Source: Sarocladium kiliense
Taxonomy: Eukaryota; Ascomycota; Sordariomycetes; Hypocreales; Sarocladiaceae
Reading direction: 5' to 3'
DNA length: 64,000 nt
Assembly (NCBI GenBank): GCA_030734395.1
Contig: JAUZTG010000042.1
Span: forward strand, 2,790,001-2,854,000
In this document: one piece after another, positions 10,651 through 22,589 of the stretch
How positions within the stretch are numbered: position 1 is the stretch's first letter
Layout of the letters: every line of letters starts with the position of its first letter
Notes under the pieces: model-generated
Seen by the model: only the letters and a program-made list of their open reading frames with translations
What the model was told of the DNA's origin: nothing
Databases searched by the model: none
Translations under genes and position numbers: made by a program

Positions 10651-12547
10651 ATGGCTTCATCTGAGACCGCGGCCAAGGCCAATGGTGCTGCCGCCGCTAC
10701 TGTCCCAGCAGAAGGTCCTGGCAACTGTAAGTAGCTGTTCTGTTATTGTTTCTATGTCTTCGCTCGGTCAGGCACCCTAGAAACTGCCGAGAGAATGTGC
10801 CCTTGTCCGCATTACACAGTCTTGGCCATAGACTTGGTGTGGAATGCACTCAGCTTCAGCTTCACCTGGTCCAGGTCCAGGATGATCGCTCTCGTTTGGA
10901 GGCATAGACATCTTCATCTCGTCTCTCTGCAATGCCTATTGCCTCACACCCCATATCAGCACGCCTGGCCTTGTCGTTAAGCAGATCATTAAGCTCCATC
11001 ATCCATCAGATGAAACATCTCTGGCTCTCTCAAAGAACTCCCTCAACTCTCACATTCTCACCATGATCTTGGTGAGACGGATGCTGACATCGCGAAGCGC
11101 CATCGACAAACGATGACTCCATATCACCCGCTCCAGCAGCTGATTCAGCTGAGGCTGCTTCACCAAAGACACCCCTTCCGATCCCCATGCCCAATCCAAA
11201 TGCCGATGTTCAGTCTTCCTCCGCCGAGATGCCCTCTCGGCCAGACCCTCTTCAGTTCGGGCGCCATCGCCGCGAAGACACTTCCAAGAAGCAAATTGCT
11301 CTTGACCACCCCAATGCTGTTAACAAGCGCAAGCTTGTAAAGTTCTACACCCGCCAGAACCAGCTCATCGATCAGTTCCTTGGTGCCGATGATGAGGAGC
11401 GTCTCAAGGTCGAGGAGACGGAGAGGAATGCCGGCAAGGTCAAATTTGCCATCTGGGCATCGTTTGTGCTCAACTTGGCCCTGTTTCTGATTCAGCTGTA
11501 TGCTGCCGTCTCAACAGGGTCTTTGGCGCTGTTTGCGACGGCCACAGACGCGTTCATGGACTTTGTGTCGTCGTTGGTCATGCTCACCACCTCTCGCATG
11601 GCTGCGAGACCGAGTGTATACAAGTACCCAGTGGTGAGTGGCCTAGCCGTAGCTTCGGTGATAACTATTTGCTAACCACGCTGGTCAGGGTCGGACTCGT
11701 ATTGAGACGATCGGTGTCATCCTTTTCTGCTGTCTCATGACCACGGTTGCCGTCCAGCTCCTGGTAAGTCGATCCGTGATACTCCCATCCAGGTCGTTGC
11801 TAACACGGTGCACAGATCGAGTCAGGCCGACGGCTTGCCGCCGGAGATCAAGGATCCGAGCCCTTGCACATCGTGCCCATGGTGCTCATCGCTGTAGCCA
11901 TCTTCACGAAGGGTTCATTGATGGTGTACTGTCTCTTCTACCGCCAGTACCCGTCCGTGCACGTCTTTTACATCGACCACCGCAACGACATCGCCGTCAA
12001 CAGCTTCGGTCTTATCATGGCTGTCGTAGGCAACAAGTTCGTATGGTACCTGGACCCCGTGGGTGCCATCCTGATCGCGCTCCTGATCCTTGGCTCCTGG
12101 GTTACTAATGCCTTCGAGCAAGTCTGGCTGCTGGTGGGCAAATCTGCCCCGCGGGACTACATCTCTAAGCTCGTGTATATGGCCATGTCCCATGACGAGC
12201 GCATTGTCAAGGTAGAGACATGCAGAGCCTACCATGCGGGACAGCGATACTATGTCGAGATCGACGTCGTGATGGACGAGCAGACGCCTCTCCGTGTTTC
12301 GCATGATGTCGCTCAATCCCTACAGCGCAAAGTTGAGGGTCTCGGAGATGTCGAGAGAGCATTTGTGCATGTGGACTATGAGGACGACCACGATCCCCAC
12401 GAGGAGCACAAGCCTCTGTTTGATAAGAAGGACAAGAAACAAAAGAGGACACTCAAGGAGAGACTGCTTCGGATAAAGAAGGAGACAGAGCCAACTACTC
12501 AAGCTGAGCCGGTGGTCACAAATGTGGAAGGATCAAAGGAACAATAA
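10651..12547 (+). CDS. Cation diffusion facilitator (CDF) transporter, Mn-type motifs
   Basis: Moves divalent metal out of the cytosol, into an organelle or out of the cell. Exons 10651-10726, about 11137-11633, 11689-11763 and 11816-12547 give about 459 aa. The first intron is long (about 410 nt) and its 3' end is uncertain; an extra small exon may be hidden there. Six hydrophobic segments start at FAIWASFVLNLALFLIQLYAAV. The metal-site pairs are DAFMD in TM2 and DHRND before TM5, the DxxxD pattern known for Mn-type CDFs. A cytosolic C-terminal domain follows (VETCRAYHAGQRYYVEIDVVM). The N-terminus is Ala/Pro/Ser-rich and the tail Lys-rich. It is divergent from the ZIP importer. Confidence 0.9.
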
Positions 12548-12898
12548 CAAGCGCGGGGAAGCAAAATATGGTGAAGATGGGAGCATACGTAAACATTTGG
12601 GGATGCCACAAGACAATAATATTTGTAATACAGGATGCAAACTGGGGATGAGAGTGAGACGTGAAAGATAATGGCCGTGGTGCCTCATGCTGGCCCTGGG
12701 AAGTCTGTAAGGGCCGCTCTCGTGCTTGTGCCACAGTCATCTGTAGCCAGTGCGCGGATTTGTTACTCCCGACAGGCTGCTGATGGACGATTGATGCACC
12801 GAGTCGACGAGTGTTGCGGCGAGCGAGTTGTGTGTTCATCCTGCAGTTCCTCTAGAAGCGGCAAAGCGAGGGTCCTACAAGTGTCGCCCACTCCCTCT
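12548..12898. other. Gene-free stretch between convergent genes
   Basis: 3' flanks of the CDF gene and of the small membrane-protein gene. Nothing else is recognisable. Confidence 0.5.
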
Positions 12899-13627
12899 TC
12901 ACATGACACTGTATCCATTTCCCCAAAGAAATCCTGCTGCAATAGCCAGACTCAACGCAGCCCACGTCAGATCCAGCTCAACGACAGCCCATACCCAGAG
13001 ACAAGCCAACGGCGGAGCCCGCTTCATCACGGCGAGGTAACCTTCTGAGTTTGTGACCTGGATGACCGCACAGCCACTCAAGCTGCTCATGATGAAAAAG
13101 ATGAACTGACGGGCTGGACGCTGATATCGTGCAGGGAGGATGGCCGGCACAAGAGGAGGAGAAGCGGCATGAGGGTGAAGTGGGTGGAAGAGGAGGAAGA
13201 ACACTGATTAGGCTATTAGTGGGATTACGCTGGAATAGAGTGAGAAAGGCTCACCTGGCCATGCAATCGCGGTACGCTTAGTGATGGAATCCCATTTGAT
13301 CTCAACGCCGTACTGGCTGTGCACCAGGACATCGAGGGTGAAGTGCAGCATAGCCAGGGTCGAAACCCATAAGAACGACTCGAGGTACCTCTCAGCACCT
13401 GGACTCAAGACAGCGGGGTCCGGAACATCGTCGTCATCAGCGCTGTTCGATGCGTTGCCTTTACTGCTCGCTTTGGCTGCTTTACGCTCCTGCTCACGTT
13501 GCCTGGCCTGCTCGAAGAGGTTTCGCTCTTGGGCAAGGTCCAGTAGGGTTTTCTCGGTTGGCGCGGAACGGTCCGGCTGGCTGAGCTTGATGGAAGGTGA
13601 TGCTCGCTCTTTGCGTTGACGCGCCAT
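12899..13627 (-). CDS. Small fungal membrane protein (DUF7719-like)
   Basis: Two exons (13255-13627, 12899-13203; 51-nt intron) give 225 aa. The start is MARQRKERASPS, chosen over an open upstream extension because it matches the charged N-terminus usual for this fungal family. Residues 30-85 are charged and Lys/Gln-rich. After that come membrane segments: FLWVSTLAMLHFTLDVLVHSQYG, FFLLFHPLHP, QFIFFIMSSLSGCAVIQV and LACLWVWAVVELDLTWAALSLAIAAG. The resemblance to DUF7719 is from memory of the family pattern. The function is unknown. Confidence 0.78.
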
Positions 13628-13884
13628 TGCGAGAGACTTGGGGTTAGATATGTACTGAAGGTAAGTGACACGCTGTGGGAGGTGGTGAAGAGCGGGTGAG
13701 AAGGCCTCGATGTTGAAGAGGAATGGTTGGGAGACACGACAGGGTGGCAGTATGTGGGGCAGAGGATACGGCATCATCGACAGCCGTGGCCTTCAGTAAC
13801 AGTTGCTACCTGAGGGAGATGGGGACTCTGGAGATGAAAATGGATCGAATGATAAGTTTTGAGTTTCATTGTAAGTGGAAAAGT

Positions 13885-15747
13885 CTACTCTGGGATCTTA
13901 TGTTCGCCGGCTGGCACGCCGTTTCGCCAATGATACGTGGAAGCAACATGGTCGTCCCTAGGGTAGGTTTGGCCCTGCGTCTCGTAGAAGTTCTCTCTGT
14001 AGGTTCCCCCTTGGACAGCATAGTCGTCCCCGACAAGCCCTCGCTTTTGTAGTTCGGGAATCAGAAGCTCGCCGATATCGACGAAGGACTGAGGGAAGAT
14101 GGCATAGGCCTTGCGAGAGCGGTTAGCCGACGTCATTGCGAAAGCAACTGTGTTCCTATCAACTTACAAAGTTAAAGCCATCAACTCCAGCTTCATCGAA
14201 CCACGTCTCGAGGCTGTCGGCAACTTGGGACGGAGTGCCCACCAGGACAGGTCCGTTACCGCCGATACTGACATGCTCAGCCAGAGTATGTTTAGTCCAC
14301 TTTGAGTTGACTGGAGAGAATCGCGCGTAGCCCTCGACAGTTGACCTGGCACGAATTTAGTTTCCTGTGAACCAATCGCAAATGAAAGACAGTACTGACC
14401 TCACGGCATTGCTCTCAACATGCCTCAGTTCCTCATCATCACCGTACTGGTCCAGATCCACGCCTGTCCATCCTCCGAAAAGTGTCGATGCACCTTCCAA
14501 CGACGCATACTGTTTATAATCATCGTACTTGGCCTTGGCTTCCTCTTCTGTACGACCTAAGATGGGCGTGACGAGCGCAAGCGCCTTGATCAAGCTGCCA
14601 TCTCGACCAAACTGCTCTGTGGCGATCTGTCGGATCTCTGCGAGATTCTTGGCACAAACCGCAGGAGCATGCGCTGAAGTGAAAATCCCCTCTGCATGTT
14701 GAGCCGCGAAAGCTTTGCCTGCCTTGGAAGCTCCAGCTTGGAGGAGAAGAGGAGTGCGCTGAGGACTCGGGTCGACGATATGGGGGCCTGCGACGCTGAA
14801 GTACTTGCCCTTGTGGTCGATCCGGCGAACGAGGTCGGGATCGGTGTAGACACCCGTCTTGCGGTCGAGCTTCACCGCATCGTCGCGCCAAGAGGACTGC
14901 AGAAGCTTGTAGACGACTTTCATGTACTCCTCGGCTTGGGCATAACGCTCATCATGCTACCACGATTGTCAGTCTTTCTTCTTTCGTCCTCATCGTACTC
15001 CATGTGTCTTACCCCCAATTGCTCCTCTCGACCCAAATTGCGAGCTGCGGAGTCTAGGTAACTGGTTACGATCTACTGGGAGTGAGTGCTTGTGAGCCAT
15101 TATGGTCTTAACCCGTAAACGTACATTCCAACCCAATCTGCAGTCAGAGAACGAAGTCAGTCTTTGCGCACATTCAACGCAGAGCTTTCATCAACACACC
15201 TTCCGTTGGTAAGATGGTCAACGGTCGATAGCCGTCTTGCTAGGTGATACGGCTGTTCATATGTCGTCGACACCGTGACTCCAAAGCCAAGATTCTTCGT
15301 CACAGCAGCCATGGCTGGAACGACGGAGAGAGGCTCGGTCACGGGCCACTGAGCGCCAGAGGTGATCGCAGGCGCCAGCGACTTCTTGTACACATCGTAA
15401 CCACCTACAGGAACATGTTAGGACACTTTTGTCACAGTCAAGAGTGCTGCAGTCTTACCCAGAACATCGGCGATGAAAACTCCGTGGAACTTGTACTTCT
15501 CAAGAAGCTTCGCCAGCTCGACCCAATGCTCTAATTTCTGGAACTCGGACGACCGGTCGTCGGGATGCTGCCATAATCCAGGTGCCTGGTGGCCACTGCC
15601 TAAAAAAATCATCAGCCAACGATCATCCTTCCAGCGAAAGTGAGCCAACAGATGCGCATTTCTCTATTATCGCGACCTACACATCATTACAAAGGCATTC
15701 AGCAAGAAGCGCCTCCTCGGCTTGCCGTTTTGCTGGGGTTGAGTCAT
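13885..15747 (-). CDS. NtaA/SnaA/DszA-type FMN-dependent monooxygenase
   Basis: Luciferase-fold monooxygenase that needs FMNH2 from a partner reductase. Relatives act on nitrilotriacetate, pristinamycin or dibenzothiophene sulfone; the substrate here is unknown. Eight exons: 15681-15747, 15459-15599, 15200-15404, 15125-15137, 15013-15072, 14400-14956, 14168-14345, 13885-14109, giving 481 aa. Exon 4 is a 13-nt micro-exon coding within NGRLGWNIVTSY. Family landmarks are LLNAFVMMCSGHQAPGLW at the N-terminus, KFHGVFIADVLGGYDVY, TVSTTYEQPYHLARRLSTVDHL, RTPLLLQAGASKAGKAFAAQHAEG, and YAIFPQSFVDIGELLIPELQKRG near the C-terminus. Length is typical. It is divergent from the MDR reductase gene, with 583 bp between starts. 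Confidence 0.92.
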
Positions 15748-16330
15748 TGTAGCTTCGGTATGTACTTGTGAGCACAGATCAATATCATGAAGGCGATGCG
15801 ACAGGAAGCAAGCAGTCTTGGCCAGGTTGAAACAAAATCAAAGCAACGTTTTGAAGAGCTGTCAAAATAAATTCAGGGTATTCCGAGGACAATCCCCGAA
15901 ACCGGCAACCCGAGGACGGAATTGAGTTCCTGCAACTACGGGGTTGTGATCGCATGGCAGGTGTACCTGAGGCATTGCGTGATTGCGTCAAAAATGACAT
16001 GCGTCAACGCCTATCGTCCAAGACAGCACGGCCGTCCAAATCTCCCGCAAACTATTCGTTCTAGGTCCACTTACACTCGACAATACAGAAACGACCGCCG
16101 CTATCGCTCGCTCTGGAGATTCAGCCTAGTGCTAGTATGAGCACGTCACTGAGGACTCGCAGATCAGATGGATCGGGAGCGGATGCCATGCCGTTGGAGC
16201 CACAAGACTCGGTAATATCACTTTGCCTGAGGAGAAGACTGAAGTCTGCAATTTCAAGATTCTCCAAAGATTATTCAGGGTCACGCACAACCGTCGAAGT
16301 CGCCTGAATACGCTCTCTCTTGGTCCGGTC
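15748..16330. other. Divergent intergenic region
   Basis: Shared upstream region of the NtaA-like monooxygenase and the MDR reductase. No CGG-N-CCG dyad or other distinct element was seen. Confidence 0.45.
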
Positions 16331-17786
16331 ATGGCAGCGCAATCCCAATGGTTGCGCCTCAACGGCGATGCATCACCTGTTGATGGCGAAGAACAGTCCA
16401 GCGTGCAACGGGACGCCTTTGCCCCCGGCCATCATCTACCGAAGGCACAGAAGGCATTACTTTTACGCGATTGCAAGCAGCCATACGATCTTGTCACCGA
16501 CCATCAGATCCCGACGTTGCGGGAGGAGCATGAGGTCCTTGTCCAGACTGCCGCCATTGGCCTGAACCCCATTGACTGGAAAGCACCGTAAGATGGATTC
16601 ATCAGCAGACAGACAGGAAAATTTATCTAACGATTGTTGAAGGGACTTTGGCTTTGGGATCCCCGAATTACCATACATCTCAGGGCGCGAGCTGGCCGGG
16701 ACAGTCGTCAAAGTCTCAGAGTCCAATAGTCGATGGCGCATCGGCGACAGAGTAGGTTCACTCATTTCATCGAAATCGCGAGACACTCGTCTGAGCATCG
16801 TGCTAACATAATTTCTTAGGTCATCTCAATAGCGACAGACTATCGAGACTTGCGAAAGGCAGCCTTCCAACAGTACGCCGTAGCGCCAGCTTTCAACCTC
16901 GTTCGACTGCCAAACAAGCTTTCGTTTGAAGAGGGGGCGACCCTTGGTGTTGCTTTCGTTGCAGCTTCGCTTGCATTGGGCGTCTGTATGGGTGCGGACT
17001 TCTCGACATACCTTGACGGACCGAACCTGTTCGCGCTCTTCCGCAAGATGAACCCGGACGCCTTTCCCTCCGACATCAGGGAAGAGTGTCTTTTAGCGAT
17101 TGAGAGACATGAGAAAGTTCAACCAGGCGACTGGATCGCCGTCTGGGGAGGTGAGTACCTTTGCGCGCGTTGATCAAGGAACCTATGTTGAACCATGTTC
17201 AGGATCGTCGACGTCTGCGAACCTGATCGTTCAGCTAGCCAGACTGATCGGACTACGAGTTATTCTCGTGGTAGATGGACTCAAGCACGGGCTGCGTCTT
17301 TCATCACATGCTACGATCCGCCCAGATCTGTTGGTGGATAGCCATGATCCCGAGCGCGCAGTACAGATTATCAAGGCGAACACGAGAGGAAAACTACGCT
17401 TTGGCATTGATACAAGAGGGAAGGAGACGGCCACGTACTTGTTGAAGGCCTTGACCACCGAAGACTTCATTAAATCGCCCCCATCCCCTCCGTCAACACC
17501 ACCGAACTCTGTTAGGCTTCGGGCTCACCTCATTGGGTTGACGGGATTACCAAAGGCCGATATCCCAGATGGAAGTCTCTTACATAATGTTCCGATCAAG
17601 GTCTTTCATGAGGTGCCAGAGGTGGGTTACGCCCTGTGTGGCTGGCTGGAGCGGTTATTAGAGACTGGAGCTGTCTCGCCTCCGGACATCATCGATGTCC
17701 AGGAGGGTTTGGAGAGTATCAACAGTGGCCTTGATCGTATGCGACGAGGCGAGATTAGTGGCGGCAAGCTGGTGGTAAAAACTTAG
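16331..17786 (+). CDS. Medium-chain dehydrogenase/reductase (ToxD/LovC-like enoyl reductase type)
   Basis: Four exons (16331-16587, 16643-16751, 16820-17150, 17203-17786) give 426 aa. Family marks are HEVLVQTAAIGLNPIDWKAP (substrate-side domain), YISGRELAGTVVKV, GDRVISIATDYRD, LSFEEGATLGVAFVAASLALG, and the nucleotide-binding loop VWGGSSTSANLIVQLARLIGLRVILV. No structural zinc Cys cluster is visible, as expected for ToxD-like members. Such proteins serve as free-standing enoyl reductases for highly reducing PKSs (LovC type) or as quinone reductase-like enzymes. The PKS at 26.7-34.3 kb has an atypical ER, so a trans role is conceivable. However, this gene lacks the CGG-N-CCG dyad found at the cluster promoters. 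Confidence 0.88.
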
Positions 17787-18322
17787 ACCATTACATACAG
17801 TTGCACAAAAGCTTTTTTTCTTTTCTTTTTTTTTTTTTTGAAGATAAGACGCAAATGCTCTAGGAGATCATCTAAAAGAAGACGGCTTTTGATGATTCCG
17901 TGATGCGCACGCTCGGCTACGGCGGCCCCTGGCTAAGGTAGTCATGTCATAGCCGGCGGCGAAGCCAATCTAGCGACTAGTCGGAACTCTGACTTACACC
18001 AAATGTTTCGCCAATGCGAAGTATTCTCCATAGTCCGACCCCGTATCTCTTCCTGAGGGGTAGCTTATCTGGGGTTCGTCAAATGTCGTGACGACGCTAC
18101 GCTCTTACGTGCTCGACAGGGTCCATCACGACTTCGCGCAAATCCGCATTGTGATGGCGAGATCGGAAAGAGGGTCTTCACTGGGTCGCGGCTTGAGATT
18201 AGAAGCATCTTATAGAAGAGAAAGGCAAGACTCGCTCGCGGATAGGATAAAAAGCTCAAATTGAAAGGCGATGAAGGCCAAGTCGTCACCCCAGCATCCA
18301 CAGTGCTCTCATCACCTTCACC
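17787..18322. other. Intergenic region
   Basis: 3' flank of the reductase with a T-rich run at about 17813-17840, then the upstream region of the Baeyer-Villiger monooxygenase gene. No distinct element was seen. Confidence 0.45.
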
Positions 18323-20212
18323 ATGGCTCCAGGCATTGTCAATGATGAGCCAGAACTGGCCTCCGACATCGCTGTCTCTGATAAGGCAGCTCATTTGCGA
18401 CCCACCGAGCCAAAGATTCTGTCCAAGGCGACAGGCGTGTATGAGAAAGCCCACAAGGAACTCATCGACCGCCATATCGATGAGCCACGCGCACTAAAGG
18501 TCGCTGTCATTGGTGGCGGACTATCAGGAATCCTCGCAGGCGTTTTGTTGCCTCCTAAGGTCCCAGGGTTAGAGCTCACGATATACGAGAAGAACCAGGA
18601 TTTTGTATGTGGCTTTCCTTCAGAGAACATTCCCCCTTATACGAACATCCGACTGACCTGACCATAGGGAGGAACCTGGTACGAGAACGTGTACCCTGGC
18701 GTGCGCTGCGATTTACCTTCGCATGTGTATCAGTCAACTGTTGAGCCCAAGACAGATTGGTCAGATGTGTTCTCACAAGGCGCGGAGATACGCGACTACT
18801 GGCAGTCGACAGCTAGAAAACATGGGCTGTACGATAAAGCCAAGTTCAGCCACCGTGTCGAGGACACGGAGTGGCAGGCAGAAAGTGGCACTTGGCGAGT
18901 GAAGTCCCGTAATTTTATTACAGGCGAAGCTGTCACACAAGACGTCGACTTCATCATCACGGCCATTGGACGCTTCAATCACTGGAAGCTCCCAGACTAC
19001 CCTGGCATCGATGACTACAAAGGTGTCTTGCGTCACGCTTCCAACTGGGACCAATCATTCGATCCCAAAGGCAAGCGAGTCGCCGTCATAGGAAACGGTG
19101 CTAGCGGTATCCAGCTCGTAACAAGTTTACAGAAGGTTGTCGAGAGACTGGACAACTATGCACGCAACAAAACATGGATAGCTGGCTCTTGGGCTGGCGA
19201 TGTCCGTGAGTCCGGGCCTCAGCCAATTCCTGAAGATCTCAAAGCGTCATTCAAAGACGATCCGCAGACATACTTGGCCTACCGCAAGGCAATAGAGGAC
19301 AAATACTGGCGCACCTTTCCAGCATTTCTACGGGGCTCGGAGCTCAATGACAGTCTCACTGCTGCCTCCACCAAGATAATGAGGGAGAGGCTGGCGAGGA
19401 ATCCGAAGTTGGCGGAGGAGATTATCCCGGACTTTCCACCCAACTGCCGCCGCTTGACTCCGGGGCCTGGATACCTGGAAGCTATCACCGAGAGCAACGT
19501 TGACTACATTCGCACACCCATTCAGAAATTCACAGAGACTGGCATCGAGACAGTTGATGGGAAGCATCGTGAGGTGGACGCTGTGTTCTGTGCCACAGGT
19601 CATAACGTGGACATGGTTCCGCCGTTTCCCATTCGTGCAAACGGAAAGAACATTCAGGACCTTTGGGCGCCAGAAGGCGAGTTCGGTTCACCGTACACCT
19701 ACCTTGGTCTATCTGCCCCCGGTTTCCCGAACTTACTCTTCATCGGAGGTCCTCACGCCATAGGCGGTTCTGGGACGGTACCGCAAGGAACGGAAGTAAT
19801 GGTCACCTATCTTGCAAAAGTGCTGAGAAAGGTGTCCCAAGAGGGTATCAAATCCATAACGCCCAAACAAAAGGCTACGGATGATTTCATAGAGTACGCA
19901 GATGTGTTCTTTGCGAAGACAGTGTTGTCAGACAATTGCAGCTCTTGGTATAATGGTGGTCGGCCGGGCTCTCGTATTCATGGCTTGTGGCCCGGCAGTG
20001 CTGCCCATGTTACAAGGGCCAGAAGAGATCCGCGCTGGGAAGACTATGACTACGAGTATCTAGATAAAGAGCAGAACCGGTTTTGGTGGTACTTGGGCAA
20101 CGGTCTCACAGCGAAGGAGCTTGACCCAGAAGCGGACATCACCTCATATCTCAAAATACCGGCAGAGATCGACTTGAGGACCGCATACGAGGGGTGGTGG
20201 GATCTCCCATAG
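18323..20212 (+). CDS. Baeyer-Villiger-type FAD monooxygenase
   Basis: NADPH- and FAD-dependent enzyme expected to insert oxygen next to a ketone (ester or lactone formation). Two exons (18323-18604, 18668-20212; 63-nt intron) give 608 aa. The first Rossmann motif is VAVIGGGLSGILAG. Next come GGTWYENVYPGVRCDLPSHVY, then the class fingerprint in the form YKGVLRHASNWD (Tyr in place of the first Phe; the His and Trp-Asp are kept). The second Rossmann motif is VAVIGNGASGIQ. The C-terminal part contains NCSSWYNGG, usual for the cyclopentanone/steroid monooxygenase branch. Length is typical. It lies in the same direction as the UNC93-like transporter. Confidence 0.93.
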
Positions 20213-21015
20213 CGGAATGTAACCAAAGCCTCGGCAGATGCTTCCGTGCAAAAAGCCGAAAGAAAATGATAAACTTTTCACGTATCTGCCTGGCGATGAT
20301 GCGATCAATAGTCTCGGCATGATTGAGACCGAGCTTAGTCCAAATCTGCGATACAAATACAAGGCTTGATTGACAATCGTCTTAGGCGCGTGTGGAAGAG
20401 ATGGGCGCCAAAGACTTTACAATGTGAAGATGAGAAGGTTGAGGAAGACGAGCTGATCTTCCGATGCAGCATTTACTACTCTAATGGCAACTCTGGCCGC
20501 TATTCCGGTCGCTATTGTAATCACCATCTTGCTGGCTATTCATCCTGATACTTTGGCCGCTATTCTGGCCATCTTCTTCATGATCATCTTTCTTGCTGTT
20601 CTGATTGCTACCGTAACCGGCGCGCGTCGAGAGCCACGGCAATAATACCCGGCATACTTTGCCACGTGCTGATACGATTCATGCTAGACGTTTTATCTTC
20701 AATAATATGTATCAAGCGTAAGCAGATGGCAGAGGTGCGGCATTAGGCCTTGCTCTAGACCCAGTCGCCTGGATGGCGTGCGAGTGCTTAAAGTTGCGCG
20801 AGCAGACCCCAGACGAGCGGCCGAACAAGTGCCATGTGCTTTGCCAGGAACAATGCCGCGCTGTAGAGCGACTAGACTATTAGCAGAAGATTGGATCCAG
20901 ATACTCGGAGCACTATAAAGCGTCCTATATCTCCCTCATACCTTTCGACTGGGATCAGATAACAAGAGGCGAGATATCACTTATACGAATTGGCGCGTCG
21001 CAGGTTGACCTCATA
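20213..21015. other. Intergenic region with a possible small membrane ORF
   Basis: Between the Baeyer-Villiger enzyme and the UNC93-like gene. A stretch at about 20490-20600 has imperfect repeats of the word GGCCGCTATTC and codes the small hydrophobic ORF listed separately. Nothing else is recognisable. Confidence 0.45.
20484..20645 (+). CDS. Possible 53-aa two-helix membrane peptide
   Basis: Short ORF opening MATLAAIPVAIVITILLA and ending TGARREPRQ. Almost every residue in the first 44 is Ala, Ile, Leu, Val, Phe, Met or Thr. That would form two membrane helices separated by HPDT, with a basic tail. The start is the first Met after an in-frame stop about 30 bases upstream. It overlaps low-grade repeats and has no homologue I know, so it may be an accident of composition. 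Confidence 0.25.
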   Translation: MATLAAIPVAIVITILLAIHPDTLAAILAIFFMIIFLAVLIATVTGARREPRQ

Positions 21016-22589
21016 ATGTCAGCCGCCACAACAGCAGCAAATGCTGCGTCGCCTGGTCAAGGCCAGCGTCCAAGTCAGTCGACCGCAAACAGCTTATGAG
21101 TCTTTCAATGGGTGACTGACAGTGCCAGCAGAATGGTACCGGTCAACCTTCTATAACATGACCGTGCTAGGACTGGCCAACTTCGCCGCCCCTGGCATTT
21201 GGGGCGCCATGAACTCTCTTGGCGCAGGAGGTGCTGCCAAACCATACCTCGTGAATACCGCAAACGCCTTGACATTTTGCCTGATGGTGGTGTCTTGCTA
21301 CTTTTCGAGCGCCATGGTCCACTACATTGGTATCAAGAATGCCCTCATCTTTGGAACACTCGGCTACGCCCCGTACGCCGCGGGGCTTTACACCAACAAT
21401 CGCTTTGGAACCGAATGGCTCGTGTTGGTCGGAGCCGCCTTGTGCGGTATCTCAGCTGGCGTCTTCTGGATGGCTGAAGCTGCGATTGCAATCGCGTACC
21501 CAGAGCCGTGGAATCGTGGCAAAGCTCTTGGATATTGGCTGACCTACCGTCTCGGCGGCCAGATCCTTGGCGGTGCCATTAATCTTGGTCTCAACATTGA
21601 TAGGAACGAGGCTGGAAAGGTCTCCTACACCGTTTATCTCGTCTTCATTGCTTTGCAATGCTGTGGCCCTCTTGCCGCTCTTCTGCTCACACCACCGAGC
21701 AAGGTCGAACGCCTTGATGGGAAAAAGGTTGATCTTACCATCTTGGGAAAGCCTTGGGAGGAGATCAAGAACACTACGAAGCGCTTCTTCTCCAAAGACT
21801 TTCTGCTCATCGTCCCGTTCATCGGCCAAGCGGTGTTCGCAGAGGCAGTGTTCTTCACATATCTTTCCCTGTTCTTCTCTGTTCGAGCGAGAGCCTTGGG
21901 ATCTTTGCTCTCTGGACTCATCGCCGTTACTGTCGGCAACGGACTTGGGGTATGTTCTCATCTTTCAGGTCAACCATATCAATTAACTAACCTCTGTTCA
22001 GTACTGGCTTGACCGTACCAAGATCCCTCTGAAGACCCGGTCGCGAGGCGCCTTCTGGGCTATCGTTGTTCTCCAAGGTGCTTGGTGGACGTGGGCTACT
22101 GTTCTCGTCACGAGGTTCAAGCGTACCCAGCCCACCTATGACTGGGTTGATGACGGTTTCGGCAGCGCTTTTGGTGTTTACATTCTTCTCACCGTTGGCT
22201 TCCAGGCCAACTATCTCTTCTTGTACGTTTTACGCTCATTCGCCAGGATTTGATAGCGGCTAACAATGCCTAGATACTTTGTCGTTCAGCACATGGCGAA
22301 GGATGAGGCAGATGTTGTGCGTCTTGCAGCGTTGCTCCGAGGTACCGAATCTGCTTGGCAGGCTGTCAGCTACGGAACCGAGTCCATCAAAGTAATCGCC
22401 CACTTTGGAGGCGTCTACCTCAACTTTGGGCTTTGGGGTGTTGCCATTGTGCCCGCATGGCTGGTTCTGCGCCGCTTTGGAGTCACAAAGGGATTCAACA
22501 CCGAGGCGGGATTGGAGGCTTCTCCGGAGGAACAATCCGAAACCTCGTCGACAACAGGCGAAACCGTACAGGTTGACAAGAAGATATAA
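21016..22589 (+). CDS. UNC93-like major facilitator membrane protein
   Basis: Four exons (21016-21073, 21123-21949, 22002-22222, 22274-22589) give 473 aa. The start lies in a small first exon (MSAATTAANAASPGQ) spliced into AEWYRSTFYNMTVLGLANFAAPGIWGAMN, a hallmark of fungal UNC93/DUF895 transporters. About eleven hydrophobic segments follow. Other family marks are WMAEAAIAIAYPEPWNRGKALGYW and the Tyr-Trp-Leu-Asp start of the second half. The tail is polar (SPEEQSETSSTTGET). Members are often found beside secondary-metabolite genes, but their substrates are mostly unknown. Confidence 0.9.

Noticed and set aside
13628..13777. Extended N-terminus of the DUF7719-like protein
   Set aside because: The upstream part is open but lacks the charged start typical of the family. 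MARQRKERASP is the better start.
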